Source of the DNA: Thermodesulfatator indicus DSM 15286 | GTDB taxonomy: Bacteria > Desulfobacterota > Thermodesulfobacteria > Thermodesulfobacteriales > Thermodesulfatatoraceae | Assembly: GCF_000217795.1 (NCBI RefSeq) | Contig: NC_015681.1 | Span: forward strand, 186,001-250,000 | Length of the DNA stretch: 64,000 nt | Direction of reading: 5' to 3' | Shown: piece by piece, positions 42,920 to 50,947 of the stretch | Layout: each line of letters starts with the position of its first letter | Numbering within the stretch: the stretch's first letter is position 1 | Translations under genes and position numbers: made by a program | The notes under the pieces: model-generated | What the model was told of the DNA's origin: nothing | The model's database searches: none | What the model saw: the letters and a program-made list of their open reading frames with translations, nothing else

Positions 42920-43441
42920 GATAGGAAGGCGCTGAGGCAGCTAGACTCTATAATGGGAGGTCCACACAACTGTGAAAATTTAGATTAAGCTAAAACAAAC
43001 ACGAGGATAGACACCCCCAGCCAGATAGCTTGAAGTTTAATCCATTAAACTAAAATAGGATTTACAAGTGTAGTAGCGTAAACTTACTTTGCAAACACTC
43101 CAGCAAACAAAGATCGAAAGCCCATCTACTCTAACCATGCCGATGTAAGAACCTTCAAAAGGCGTCGGAAAAAACTTCGTCAAATTGAATTTTGAAAGTT
43201 CAATTTGATAAAAAGCCTTTCGGGACCCCGAAAGGCGTCCTGGTTTAGGGTGGGGACAAGAGTTATTTCAAGGAAAACATTCTGCTTCGCCCCTGTTACT
43301 CCTGATCCTGAATAATTAAAATATTCGCCCACGCGGTTCTAACGGAAGTAGTTGGAGCTCTGGAAGGGCAAATCCTTCCGGAAAGTCGCCAAGGTATTTG
43401 AAATTCGCAAAAAGCAAACAAAAACCTAGTAGGAGAGATGT
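42920..43441. other. Gene-free region with strong hairpins after the cmr operon
   Basis: About 520 bases lack a plausible gene on either strand. Visible structure: TCAAATTGAA (43180-43189) pairs with TTCAATTTGA (43199-43208); GCCTTTCGGG pairs with CCCGAAAGGC (43215-43236); GGAAGG pairs with CCTTCC near 43370. The middle two lie six bases apart and neither has a T-run, so they are not ordinary terminators. A small RNA or a leftover of a lost gene are both possible. Confidence 0.45.
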
Positions 43442-43990
43442 ATGCAGATAAAAGAAGTCTCCCAGTGTCTGGCGGATCCTGAAAGGATTAAGGTCATCGG
43501 CAAAGTGGATATTCCTGATTTGGAAACAATTATGTCCTATCTTGCCAGAATAATTCCAGGGGCTACTTATAGCGAAAACGACGGCTGGCTGGTCTTCAAA
43601 AAGGGCTTAAGTATCATCACCATTTACAAAGACTCTTTTGTGGCCATGACTTACATGGCTGACCGAGAAGAAGCCTTGAAAACACTTAAATACATTGAAG
43701 AGATGGCAAGAGTTGCGTCCGCTAATAAAGATAAAATTGACCTTTCTAAACCCTTGATAAACCAAAACCTTACGGCACTAGACATTTATAAACTTTTGCC
43801 TCAGACTAATTGCCAAGAATGCGGCGAAGCCACCTGCCTGGCCTTTGCCGTAAAAATTCTCAATTCAGAACGAGAAATTTCTCAATGCCGTCCACTTTTT
43901 AACGAAGAGCAATACCAAGAAGCTAAAGAAAAACTTCTGAGTTTGTTTACCCTGCCTGACAACGTCAATAGCGGCCCGCAAAGTCAATAG
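43442..43990 (+). CDS. Iron-sulfur protein with corrinoid-protein-type 4Fe-4S domain
   Basis: The 182-residue protein has an N-terminal domain of TBP-like look (residues about 1-95) and then a 4Fe-4S domain, LLPQTNCQECGEATCLAFAV, with the fourth cysteine in ISQCRPLF. This four-cysteine motif is the one at the N-terminus of the CdhD/AcsC corrinoid iron-sulfur protein of the acetyl-CoA pathway. Stand-alone members are common in anaerobes and their job is not settled. The gene is single, with GGAGAG upstream, and splits the two CRISPR modules. Confidence 0.8.
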   Translation: MQIKEVSQCLADPERIKVIGKVDIPDLETIMSYLARIIPGATYSENDGWLVFKKGLSIITIYKDSFVAMTYMADREEALKTLKYIEEMARVASANKDKIDLSKPLINQNLTALDIYKLLPQTNCQECGEATCLAFAVKILNSEREISQCRPLFNEEQYQEAKEKLLSLFTLPDNVNSGPQSQ

Positions 43991-44044
43991 TCACTGCGAA
44001 GCTACGCTAGCAACCGAAGAGGTTACTCAAAGCAACATATGAGG

Positions 44045-44337
44045 CATTAAATAGGCGACAATTGAGTCATTACAAGCGAAACGAAGCAATTCCTGTCGCG
44101 AGGTGACTTAGTTGTCGTGGCGATCACTATTTCTGAGACTGCTTCGTCGCGCTCGTGCGCTCCTCGCAGTGACAAATAGGCGGTCATTGCGAGCCACGAA
44201 GTGGCAAAGCAATCTCCCTGCTATCTGGTAGAGACTACCTCGTCGGCACTACATTTTTCCTCGTAAGACATGCGGGGTCACTTCGTCGGTACTTTGTGAT
44301 AGTGCTATGTCGTGTAAAAAAACTCGGCTTAATAGTA
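44045..44337. repeat. Composite REP-like element, long form
   Basis: It starts CATTAAATAGGCGACAATTG and ends GTCGTGTAAA...CTCGGCTTAATA, like the elements at 56.2, 58.4 and 60.4 kb. It holds two hairpin modules (GCTTCGTCGCGCTCGTGCGC; TTGCGAGCCACGAAGTGGC). The remaining 43991-44420 shows nothing else except the cas promoter region at its right edge. Confidence 0.75.
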
Positions 44338-44368
44338 GCTTCAGGAATCCCAATTTAAATTTTTTTAT

Positions 44369-44399
44369 TGACTTACCGATAAGGAAAATATAGTAAGTC
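44369..44399 (+). promoter_or_regulatory. Candidate promoter and operator of the type I-B cas operon
   Basis: TTGACT (44369-44374) could be a minus-35 and TATAGT (15 bases on) a minus-10. A perfect inverted repeat, GACTTAC (44370-44376) and GTAAGTC (44393-44399), brackets exactly this stretch, as expected for a dimeric repressor site. The cas8b start is 25 bases further. Confidence 0.5.
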
Positions 44400-44423
44400 C
44401 TCAAAGGGATGGAGTAATTTTAA

Positions 44424-45875
44424 ATGGCCTCAGTAAAAATAAGCCTTTCTCGTCAGAGGGGTAATTTCTGGATTGATAACGGCCTGGTCGTGCTCTATCG
44501 CCTCTTTGGTGAGGGGGAATTTGAGCACGAACAACTGCTTGAAGCCATTGTAGAAAAACTCGTGCAAGAGACCGAAAACGAAGGAGAATATGTCGATACA
44601 GAAACTGGTGCCATCAAAAAATACCCCAAAAAGAACTGGCTTTATCCGGCTAATCTGTTTATAAAGGCTACTCCCAAAGCCTCAAAAACAAAAATAGATG
44701 GCAAAACTTACTTCACTAGTCCACCGACCTACGACCTCAAGCTCTCTTTTAGCCGCAAAAAAGAGAGTTGCGATCTGTGTGGGGAAACAGCCCCGCTTAC
44801 CAAGGCCAAAATGTGGAACTATCCCTTTGTGGTAGAGCCCGGAAAGTTTGCCAATTTTTACCCGGGGCTGAAACGTGAACTCAAAATTTGCCCGACCTGT
44901 GCTGTAGCTGGCCTTGCCGCCTATCTTGGCTGGCTCTGGTGCGCTCAGGGGCGTGAGGCCCTGCACATCTTTTGTTTTCAAGGTGATCTCAAAGATCTTG
45001 AACGTTTGCAAAGAGAAATCTTCGATCACCTACGCTTGGGAAATAAAAAAAGAAATACTCCTTTGGCCTTTTACGGTCCTTATCTTCATGAAACAACGCT
45101 AGGTCTTCTTTTAAGGCTTTTTTCCTATGTAAGGCGAAACTCAGAAGAGGCAGAAAAGCTTAGTGATGAAGCCCTGGAACTGCTCACCAAGCTTTTTGGA
45201 GCTTCGGAAAACCCCCTCTCTCGTCCTTTAGTGCTTTATGTAGTTACCGGAAAACCTGGAAAAGCTTTTGATATGCAAGCCTTTAAGGAATTCAGCCACC
45301 TGGCCACCCTTTATCGCCTTTATGAGGCTTTCGTTGAAAGCCTTCCCTCGGAACGTCCTCAAGAAATACTGGAAGGTGTCTTCAGACAGTTTCAAAAAAA
45401 AGAGGGGCGCGGCTACAACACCATCTGGCGCGAAAAGATCGCCGCTGCGGTCTTGGAGTTTGGTGATCCTCTACCCTTTATAGAAGATTTTCTTTACGAA
45501 GGCTCTGAAAAAAGGCCCCTGGTTTTCAAGACTCTTGAGGTCTTTGAGGTCTATCTCAAGGAGGTTCTTAACATGGACGCACAATTACTAAAGGTAATTC
45601 GAGGTTTTGGGTATACCCTGGGCTCTCATGCCCAAAAAGAAAACGAAATGGGGCTGCTGTATGCCTTGCGAAACGCCAAAAATCTAGATGAATTTTTCCG
45701 AGTCTTAAACGACGTGCAATATCGTCTTGGTTTGACCGTACCTGAAGACATGCTTGCTGTAGAATCCGGAGAGCTCATAAAAGGTAGCCCCTGGAGACGG
45801 GTCAAAACATTGCTTTCGATATACGCCATGAATGCCTTTTTAAGAGGCCAAACCGAAACATCTAAGGAGGACTAA
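44424..45875 (+). CDS. cas8b: Type I-B Cascade large subunit Cas8b (Cst1, CXXC-CXXC type)
   Basis: Cas8 recognises the PAM and helps open target DNA. The 483-residue protein has the two zinc-binding pairs of the CXXC-CXXC (Cst1) group: C116/C119 in SCDLCGE and C156/C159 in ICPTCAVAGL. It begins SVKISLSRQRGNFWIDNGLV. The C-terminal helical part (LLYALRNAKNLDEFFRVLND) may supply the small-subunit function by an internal start, as in other I-B systems; this is not tested. It opens the operon cas8b-cas7-cas5-cas3. Confidence 0.85.
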   Translation: MASVKISLSRQRGNFWIDNGLVVLYRLFGEGEFEHEQLLEAIVEKLVQETENEGEYVDTETGAIKKYPKKNWLYPANLFIKATPKASKTKIDGKTYFTSPPTYDLKLSFSRKKESCDLCGETAPLTKAKMWNYPFVVEPGKFANFYPGLKRELKICPTCAVAGLAAYLGWLWCAQGREALHIFCFQGDLKDLERLQREIFDHLRLGNKKRNTPLAFYGPYLHETTLGLLLRLFSYVRRNSEEAEKLSDEALELLTKLFGASENPLSRPLVLYVVTGKPGKAFDMQAFKEFSHLATLYRLYEAFVESLPSERPQEILEGVFRQFQKKEGRGYNTIWREKIAAAVLEFGDPLPFIEDFLYEGSEKRPLVFKTLEVFEVYLKEVLNMDAQLLKVIRGFGYTLGSHAQKENEMGLLYALRNAKNLDEFFRVLNDVQYRLGLTVPEDMLAVESGELIKGSPWRRVKTLLSIYAMNAFLRGQTETSKED

Positions 45876-45876
45876 A

Positions 45877-46827
45877 ATGAGCAAGGCTATAAGCCTGGGA
45901 TATCTCTTCAAAGTCTCGGCAGGCAATGTAAACGCATCTCACACCGAAGGAAACGTTATGGTCACCAAAAAGGTAACTCTTCCCGATGGAAGCACCCTCC
46001 CTTATATCTCTGGCCAGGCCATAAGGCGCATGTTGAGGGATCGCCTTGAAGACCTGGGCTGGGCCCTTTCCGAACCCTTCTGTAAGGTCTCCGGCCAGGA
46101 AGTAACCCCGCCGGTAAGGCCCTGGGACTTCATTGACGAAGACCTCTTCGGTTATCTTGACCCTTCTGGAGGGAAGCGGCGTACCTCTCCGGTGCGGGTC
46201 TCAGCGGCGATAGGACTTTTTCCTTTCCAGGGAGACCGCGACTTAGGAACTCGCTCGTTCGAAAAATTCGGCCAGGCCATGAGCGAAGGCGGCAATATGT
46301 TTGAAACCGAGCTCTACGCCAATCTCTTTCGGGGAGCGATATTGATAGAACTCGACCGAGTGGGAAGCTTTACCACTCTCGAAATAAATACTGAGAGGAT
46401 TCCCGAAAATTTAATCAAAGAAGAAAATCTATTCTCACTTCATCCAACGGAAAAAAGAAATAGGCTCCAAACCCTACTCGAAGCTCTGAGCTTACTTTGG
46501 GGCGGTGGCCGTACAGCCAGAATGCTGGCTGATCTTTCGCCACGCTTCCTGGCATACGCGCGTCTTTCAGTAAAACACCCGGTTTTTCTCGAAAACATAG
46601 AGGTTGAATTTCAAAATGGAAAATACCGTCTTATGCTAGCCCCGCTAAAAAATGCCATGGAAAAATTTCAGGATCGGATGGAAAAAGCCATCTTCGGTCT
46701 TGAACCTGGCTTCTTTGTCAATGAAGAGGAAATACGCGACAACCTTTCAGCCTATGGTGACGTGGTAAGTCTCTCTGAAGCTATTGGTAAAGCTAAAAAA
46801 GACGTAGAGGAGCTATGGAAGGATTAG
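45877..46827 (+). CDS. cas7: Type I-B backbone protein Cas7 (Cst2/DevR family)
   Basis: Cas7 forms the helical backbone of Cascade along the crRNA spacer. The 316-residue protein has the family start GYLFKVSAGNVNASHTEGNV, PYISGQAIRRMLRDRLEDLG and NMFETELYANLFRGAILIEL. A GGAGG site precedes it in the cas8b end. It overlaps cas5 by 13 bases. Confidence 0.92.
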   Translation: MSKAISLGYLFKVSAGNVNASHTEGNVMVTKKVTLPDGSTLPYISGQAIRRMLRDRLEDLGWALSEPFCKVSGQEVTPPVRPWDFIDEDLFGYLDPSGGKRRTSPVRVSAAIGLFPFQGDRDLGTRSFEKFGQAMSEGGNMFETELYANLFRGAILIELDRVGSFTTLEINTERIPENLIKEENLFSLHPTEKRNRLQTLLEALSLLWGGGRTARMLADLSPRFLAYARLSVKHPVFLENIEVEFQNGKYRLMLAPLKNAMEKFQDRMEKAIFGLEPGFFVNEEEIRDNLSAYGDVVSLSEAIGKAKKDVEELWKD

Positions 46828-47540
46828 CTGTTACCGTAAGCGCTCCGGTGGCCTCTTTTCGGAGGCCACTTGATATAAATTTTCAGCGCACCCTGCTTCT
46901 GCCCCCGCCGACGACCTGCCTGGGAATCGCCGGGGCAGCCCTGGGGCTTTCTGAAGGCGAATTATGGCGGCGAGGGAGCCCTCTTTCCGATCTAAAGGTC
47001 TCTGTACTTCTTGAACCCTCTCCGGTGACTGGTGGAGACCCGGCGGTGACCCGCGATCTTTTGAAAGTATTAAAAATCAAAAATAAAAAGATTTCCGCCG
47101 AACGTTCCCCCTATTTTCGAGAGCTTCTCTTCTTCTCGCGTTATACCTTGCTATTTGCCGGAAAGGATGAGCTTCTTGACCGTCTCCGCAAGGCCTTTGC
47201 TGATCCGGCTTATCCCCTTTCCCTCGGACGGGAGGACGAACTCGCCAGGATTGAAGCCATAGAGGAGGCCGTATTTTCTCCCGGAGAACCTCTTCTTTTC
47301 GGGACCATGGTGCCAGGAGATCTTCGCGAGCTGGAGGTAAAAGTAAAGCTCGCCCCAGGTCTGCGTGTAGAACCACCGAGTGTCGAGGTCCTTCCCGCGG
47401 GCTTTGAGGTGGTCAAGGGAGTAAGACACCCTGTAGGGCGTAAACCCTTCACCATCATCCCTTTGAAGTGCCGGCTGGAGTTTCCGAAACTGGAGACTTT
47501 ATCCTTCCGTGGGCGCAACTTTGTATGGCTGAACTCTTAG
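46815..47540 (+). CDS. cas5: Type I-B Cascade subunit Cas5
   Basis: Cas5 caps the 5' handle of the crRNA. The 241-residue protein has the Cas5 N-terminal pattern APVASFRRPLDINFQRTLLL with PPTTCLGIAGAALGL (the S/R-x-PP-x-T-x-x-G-x-x-G core). Its tail is normal for the Cas5t/Cas5h branch. It overlaps cas7 and cas3, so translation is coupled. GC is higher than in the neighbouring intergenic DNA, as for the whole I-B operon. Confidence 0.92.
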   Translation: MEGLAVTVSAPVASFRRPLDINFQRTLLLPPPTTCLGIAGAALGLSEGELWRRGSPLSDLKVSVLLEPSPVTGGDPAVTRDLLKVLKIKNKKISAERSPYFRELLFFSRYTLLFAGKDELLDRLRKAFADPAYPLSLGREDELARIEAIEEAVFSPGEPLLFGTMVPGDLRELEVKVKLAPGLRVEPPSVEVLPAGFEVVKGVRHPVGRKPFTIIPLKCRLEFPKLETLSFRGRNFVWLNS

Positions 47541-49705
47541 CCAAACCGGATAAAACCCTCCGGGAACACCTTGAAAAAGTAGCAGAACTTGCCCGGGAAT
47601 TGGCTCTCCGGCTGGGTTTAAGAGAAGACTTGCTCAAGAGGAGCATTCTTGCGGCTCTATTTCATGATCTCGGCAAGGCTACAAGAGATTTTCAGCGCTA
47701 CATGCAGCTCTTGAAAGAGGGATGCGAAAAAGAGGCCCGGCATCTAAAGCCTAAAGTATTTCCTCACGCTCTAGCCTCTCTAAATTTTGTCTTCCTTGTT
47801 GAGGCCGAAATTTTTGGAGAGCCTTTCCTGGCCACCGGGGCGGTGCTGAGTCACCACTCTCCTCTTTCAGGAGATCTTTACCATACCTGGGAAGGGAAGC
47901 CGGTCTTCGAGAAAGGCTTAGAGGAGCTCATCACCCACCTGTTGGAGGCATGGAAGACGGTTTTGGGTGATATCCCGGGGCCAAATAACTTTGACACTAT
48001 ACGTAAGATTCCGCCTCTTGTCCTTCTTGAAAGAGCTCACGAAAGAGATGGCCGTAAGGTGAGTCTTCGGGGGCTTATCAAAGAGGCCCCGCGGTGGGAT
48101 TTCGCCCGGGTAAAAGCCGTGCTCCATCTTGCCGATTGGCTGGAATCTTCAGGAAAACAGAGTGTTGACGAGATTTTCCTCAAAGACGCCAGAAAGGCAG
48201 TAAAAGATCATTTTTCTCGGCGTAAACTTACACCTTACGAATTTCAGCGAAGAGCCGAAGAGTCTTCTCAAAATGGCCTGGCTCTCAGGGCACCTACAGG
48301 TTCTGGAAAAACAGAGGCCCTTCTGCTTTGGGCCGGAGGTGCCGAGCGCATTCTTTATCTTCTCCCCACCCAGGCCACGGTAAACGCCATGTTTCAGAGG
48401 CTGAAGGATATTTACGGGGCCAAGAAAGTGGGGATTGCTCACGGCCACGCCTCTTACATATTGCATCAGGAAAATGAAGAAGACTTTCTCTGGGAGAGGC
48501 TTTCCTCCTCAGTCTTTGCCAAACCGGTTACCGTAGCCACGCTGGATCAATTCCTCCTGGCCGGCCTTCAGGGAAGGCACTGGGAGGAAAGGCTTACACT
48601 AGCAGCTTCGGCGAATATCATATTTGACGAAATTCATTCTTACGAACCCTATACCTTGGGGCTCCTTGCGGAGGCACTTTCCGATTTCCCGGCCCAATCT
48701 CTCGCCTTTGCTAGTGCCACTTTGCCAAAGGCGCTACTTGAAATCTTTTCACCAGAAAACCTTCTTGAGGCGGAAGAGGAATTCTTTTCTCGAAAACGAC
48801 ATCGTCTGTCCCTTAGGCCTTTTCCCCTCAAAGAGGCCCTTCCTGAAATCATTGCTCTTGCTCAAGATGATCACCGAATTTTGGTAATTTTGAATACTGT
48901 TCGAGAAGCCCAAGAAATCTATCGGGAATTGCGTCAAAACTACTCCGACCAGGTCTACCTCTTTCATTCTCGTTTTGTGTTCAGGGACCGCCTGGAAAAA
49001 GAAAGACTGGTGCAGGAGCAAAGGCCGGGCACCATCCTTGTGGCCACACAGGTGGTAGAGGTAAGCCTTGATATTTCGTACGATGTGCTCTTTACGGAAC
49101 TTGCCCCGCTTGATGCCCTTGTCCAGCGTCTGGGGCGGGTAAACCGCCGGGGAGAAAGACCTCTTGCAGAAGTGAAGATCTTTACCCAAGTGGGAGAAGG
49201 CAGCCAGCGTGTTTATCCAGAAGGTGTCCTCAAAAATAGTCTTTCCCTTTTGAAAGATCTCCCCAAAAATCCTGCGGAGAGGGAATGGGTAGAGGCCGTA
49301 AGCCTGCTATACGAAGAGATTGTTCGGGAAGATTCGTTTCAGAGGGATTTTGATCTCGGGCGCAGGACTTTGCAAGAGGTTCGAGAAATACTCGGTTGCT
49401 ATACTATTGATCTTGCTGACGAGGAGCTACGGGCGCGCTTTGCTACCCGGAAGGGTACTCCCTCGGTGGAAGTATTGCCGGAAACCTTGCTTGAGGAGGC
49501 TCAAGCCTTCAAAGCTCAAGGGGAAGCCTGGCGCCTGGTAGAACTGCTGGTCCCGGTTCCCATCTGGTGGCTTCATGCCTTCAAAGGTTGGTTCTATCCT
49601 TCAGAAGATCTCGGATGTTTTGTAACCCGCCTTCCCTACAGCATCGAAGAGGGCCTTCTACCACCGAAAAAGGACGAGACGCCTGAAGAGTATGAATTCT
49701 GGTGA
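47525..49705 (+). CDS. cas3: CRISPR helicase-nuclease Cas3 with N-terminal HD domain
   Basis: Cas3 unwinds and degrades DNA marked by Cascade. ATG 47525 overlaps the cas5 end; the longer frame to 47468 is unlikely. The 726-residue protein has the HD nuclease (H47-D48 in ALFHDLGKATRDF, later LSHHSPLSG), Walker A APTGSGKT at residues 256-263, the DEIH box at 368-371, SATLP, and motif VI QRLGRVNRRGE at about 534. All catalytic elements are intact. The helicase is followed by the usual C-terminal region. The stop is followed by a 96-base gap. Confidence 0.95.
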   Translation: MAELLAKPDKTLREHLEKVAELARELALRLGLREDLLKRSILAALFHDLGKATRDFQRYMQLLKEGCEKEARHLKPKVFPHALASLNFVFLVEAEIFGEPFLATGAVLSHHSPLSGDLYHTWEGKPVFEKGLEELITHLLEAWKTVLGDIPGPNNFDTIRKIPPLVLLERAHERDGRKVSLRGLIKEAPRWDFARVKAVLHLADWLESSGKQSVDEIFLKDARKAVKDHFSRRKLTPYEFQRRAEESSQNGLALRAPTGSGKTEALLLWAGGAERILYLLPTQATVNAMFQRLKDIYGAKKVGIAHGHASYILHQENEEDFLWERLSSSVFAKPVTVATLDQFLLAGLQGRHWEERLTLAASANIIFDEIHSYEPYTLGLLAEALSDFPAQSLAFASATLPKALLEIFSPENLLEAEEEFFSRKRHRLSLRPFPLKEALPEIIALAQDDHRILVILNTVREAQEIYRELRQNYSDQVYLFHSRFVFRDRLEKERLVQEQRPGTILVATQVVEVSLDISYDVLFTELAPLDALVQRLGRVNRRGERPLAEVKIFTQVGEGSQRVYPEGVLKNSLSLLKDLPKNPAEREWVEAVSLLYEEIVREDSFQRDFDLGRRTLQEVREILGCYTIDLADEELRARFATRKGTPSVEVLPETLLEEAQAFKAQGEAWRLVELLVPVPIWWLHAFKGWFYPSEDLGCFVTRLPYSIEEGLLPPKKDETPEEYEFW

Positions 49706-49734
49706 TTCTTAAAAGTGGTTGTCTTTCGAGTTTT

Positions 49735-49758
49735 TCTTACTCAAATTTAAAGGTAAGA
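49735..49758 (+). promoter_or_regulatory. Inverted repeat upstream of the AbrB-like gene
   Basis: TCTTAC (49735-49740) and GTAAGA (49753-49758) are inverted around 12 bases, 44 bases before the AbrB-like start. The core CTTAC/GTAAG is shared with the operator-like repeat before cas8b, although the spacing there is 16. TTTAATAT at about 49780 could be a minus-10. Confidence 0.4.
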
Positions 49759-49801
49759 CATGAGTCAGAAGGTAAATCGAATTTAATATGGAGGCTCTAA
49801 A

Positions 49802-50035
49802 ATGCTCGTTACCGTTACTTCCAAGGGGCAGATAGTCATTCCTGCCCCGGTGCGGAAAAAATTGAACATCCAGAAAGGGGCTAAATTTGTCGTTTCCGTG
49901 GAAGAAGACAAAATAATACTAGAACCGGTGGAGAATGTTATCCGAAAAGGAAAGGGGCTGTTAAAAGACGGCGGCGGAGAAATTCTAAAATATCTCTTAG
50001 AGGAAAGAAAAAGAGAGGCTGAACGTTTTACATAA
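49802..50035 (+). CDS. AbrB/SpoVT-type antitoxin-like regulator between cas3 and cas4
   Basis: The 77-residue protein starts MLVTVTSKGQIVIPAPVRKK, the swapped-hairpin DNA-binding fold of AbrB/VapB/MazE proteins. The C-terminal half (about 45-77) is charged and could be a toxin-binding tail, yet no PIN or MazF toxin is adjacent: cas4 begins on its stop codon. Either the toxin was lost, or the protein now works as a regulator for cas4-cas1-cas2. A TGGAGGC ribosome site precedes it. Confidence 0.85.
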   Translation: MLVTVTSKGQIVIPAPVRKKLNIQKGAKFVVSVEEDKIILEPVENVIRKGKGLLKDGGGEILKYLLEERKREAERFT

Positions 50036-50532
50036 TGCCCAACCTGGCGCATCTCAACGGTACCATTTTCTATGCCTATCAGGTATGCCCGCGGGAGGCG
50101 TGGTTTTACTACCATCGTCTAAATCCCTCCCAGGAACACGACCTCCTTTTGCTTGGCCGGCTTGTACACGAGGGTTCGTACCAGCGGGCGCGGAAGGAAA
50201 TTTTCGTAGACCGGCTGCTCAAGATCGACCTCTTTCGCGATGAAATGATCGCCGAGGTCAAGAAATCTTCCCGCCACAAAGAGGCCGCAAAACTTCAGCT
50301 CGCTTTCTACCTCTACTACCTGAAACACGAAAAGGGGCTTATACTTTCAGGCTTATTGCTCTTCCCAAAAGAACGAAAAACAGAAAAGGTTGAGCTTAAG
50401 CCAGAGCTTGAGGCTGAGATTGAAAAGCTCCTCCAAGAAATGCTCCCAGTCCTTACAGCCGAAAAACCACCCCCACCGGTAAAGTCAAAATTCTGCCGGA
50501 CTTGTTCTTTTCAGGAAATGTGCTGGGGGTAA
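50035..50532 (+). CDS. cas4: CRISPR adaptation nuclease Cas4
   Basis: Cas4 trims prespacers and selects PAM ends for Cas1-Cas2. The 165-residue protein has the iron-sulfur cysteines C18 (YQVCPREAWF) and C154, C157, C163 (FCRTCSFQEMCWG). RecB-like nuclease motifs are GRLVHEGSY, then an Asp (KIDLF) and IAEVKKS with Glu and Lys; QLAFYLYYL is the QhXXY motif. Complete. It overlaps the AbrB-like gene by one base. Confidence 0.95.
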   Translation: MPNLAHLNGTIFYAYQVCPREAWFYYHRLNPSQEHDLLLLGRLVHEGSYQRARKEIFVDRLLKIDLFRDEMIAEVKKSSRHKEAAKLQLAFYLYYLKHEKGLILSGLLLFPKERKTEKVELKPELEAEIEKLLQEMLPVLTAEKPPPPVKSKFCRTCSFQEMCWG

Positions 50533-50646
50533 TTCATCTATAACTACGGCCAAAAGCGAAGAGGCAGTATCAATCTCTATCTTCTTAAAGTTCTTATCGC
50601 GTCAAAGGTTGCCTCCCTAGACAAGGTTTGCGATAAGCGAAAAGGC

Positions 50647-50673
50647 AAAAGGAGGTTTATTTCCTCCTTTTTT
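50647..50673 (+). terminator. Terminator after cas4
   Basis: AAAAGGAGG pairs with CCTCCTTTT around TTTATTT, followed by more T residues. It lies about 115 bases after the cas4 stop and separates cas1-cas2 into their own transcript. Confidence 0.88.
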
Positions 50674-50773
50674 GTTGCTCGCTTAAATTTATCAAAAAAG
50701 CCGGCTGTCAGAATAAGATTTTTTGAAGGCCTTAAGCCCGCGCGTATCAGCAAGTTTTATTTGGGTTTTAAAC

Positions 50774-50852
50774 TTGACCTCAAGTGCTAGCTGATAAATG
50801 AATAGTTAAAAACCTTAGGTCAAAAAATATCTATTTTGGACTTTAGGTCAAA
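50774..50852 (+). promoter_or_regulatory. Three TTAGGTCAA-type boxes upstream of cas1
   Basis: TTAGGTCAAA occurs at 50815-50824 and again at 50843-50852, a 28-base period. An inverted, one-mismatch copy (TTGACCTCAA) lies at 50774-50783. They are within 100-175 bases of the cas1 start. The rest of 50533-50947 holds the cas4 terminator and, at about 50882-50903, a GGGACAGGCA tag with a CAGGCA/TGCCTG hairpin. Confidence 0.5.
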
Positions 50853-50947
50853 TTTAGAGCATATATTTTGAACTTAAATTGGGGACAGGCAAATATGCCT
50901 GCCACTTTTGTGGTAACTTTGGTTAACTTGGGTTAAAAAAATAAGTT

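Noticed and set aside
42920-43441. RNase P RNA, tmRNA or SRP RNA in the gap after the cmr operon
   Set aside because: None of the conserved core sequences of these RNAs could be recognised; only simple hairpins are present.
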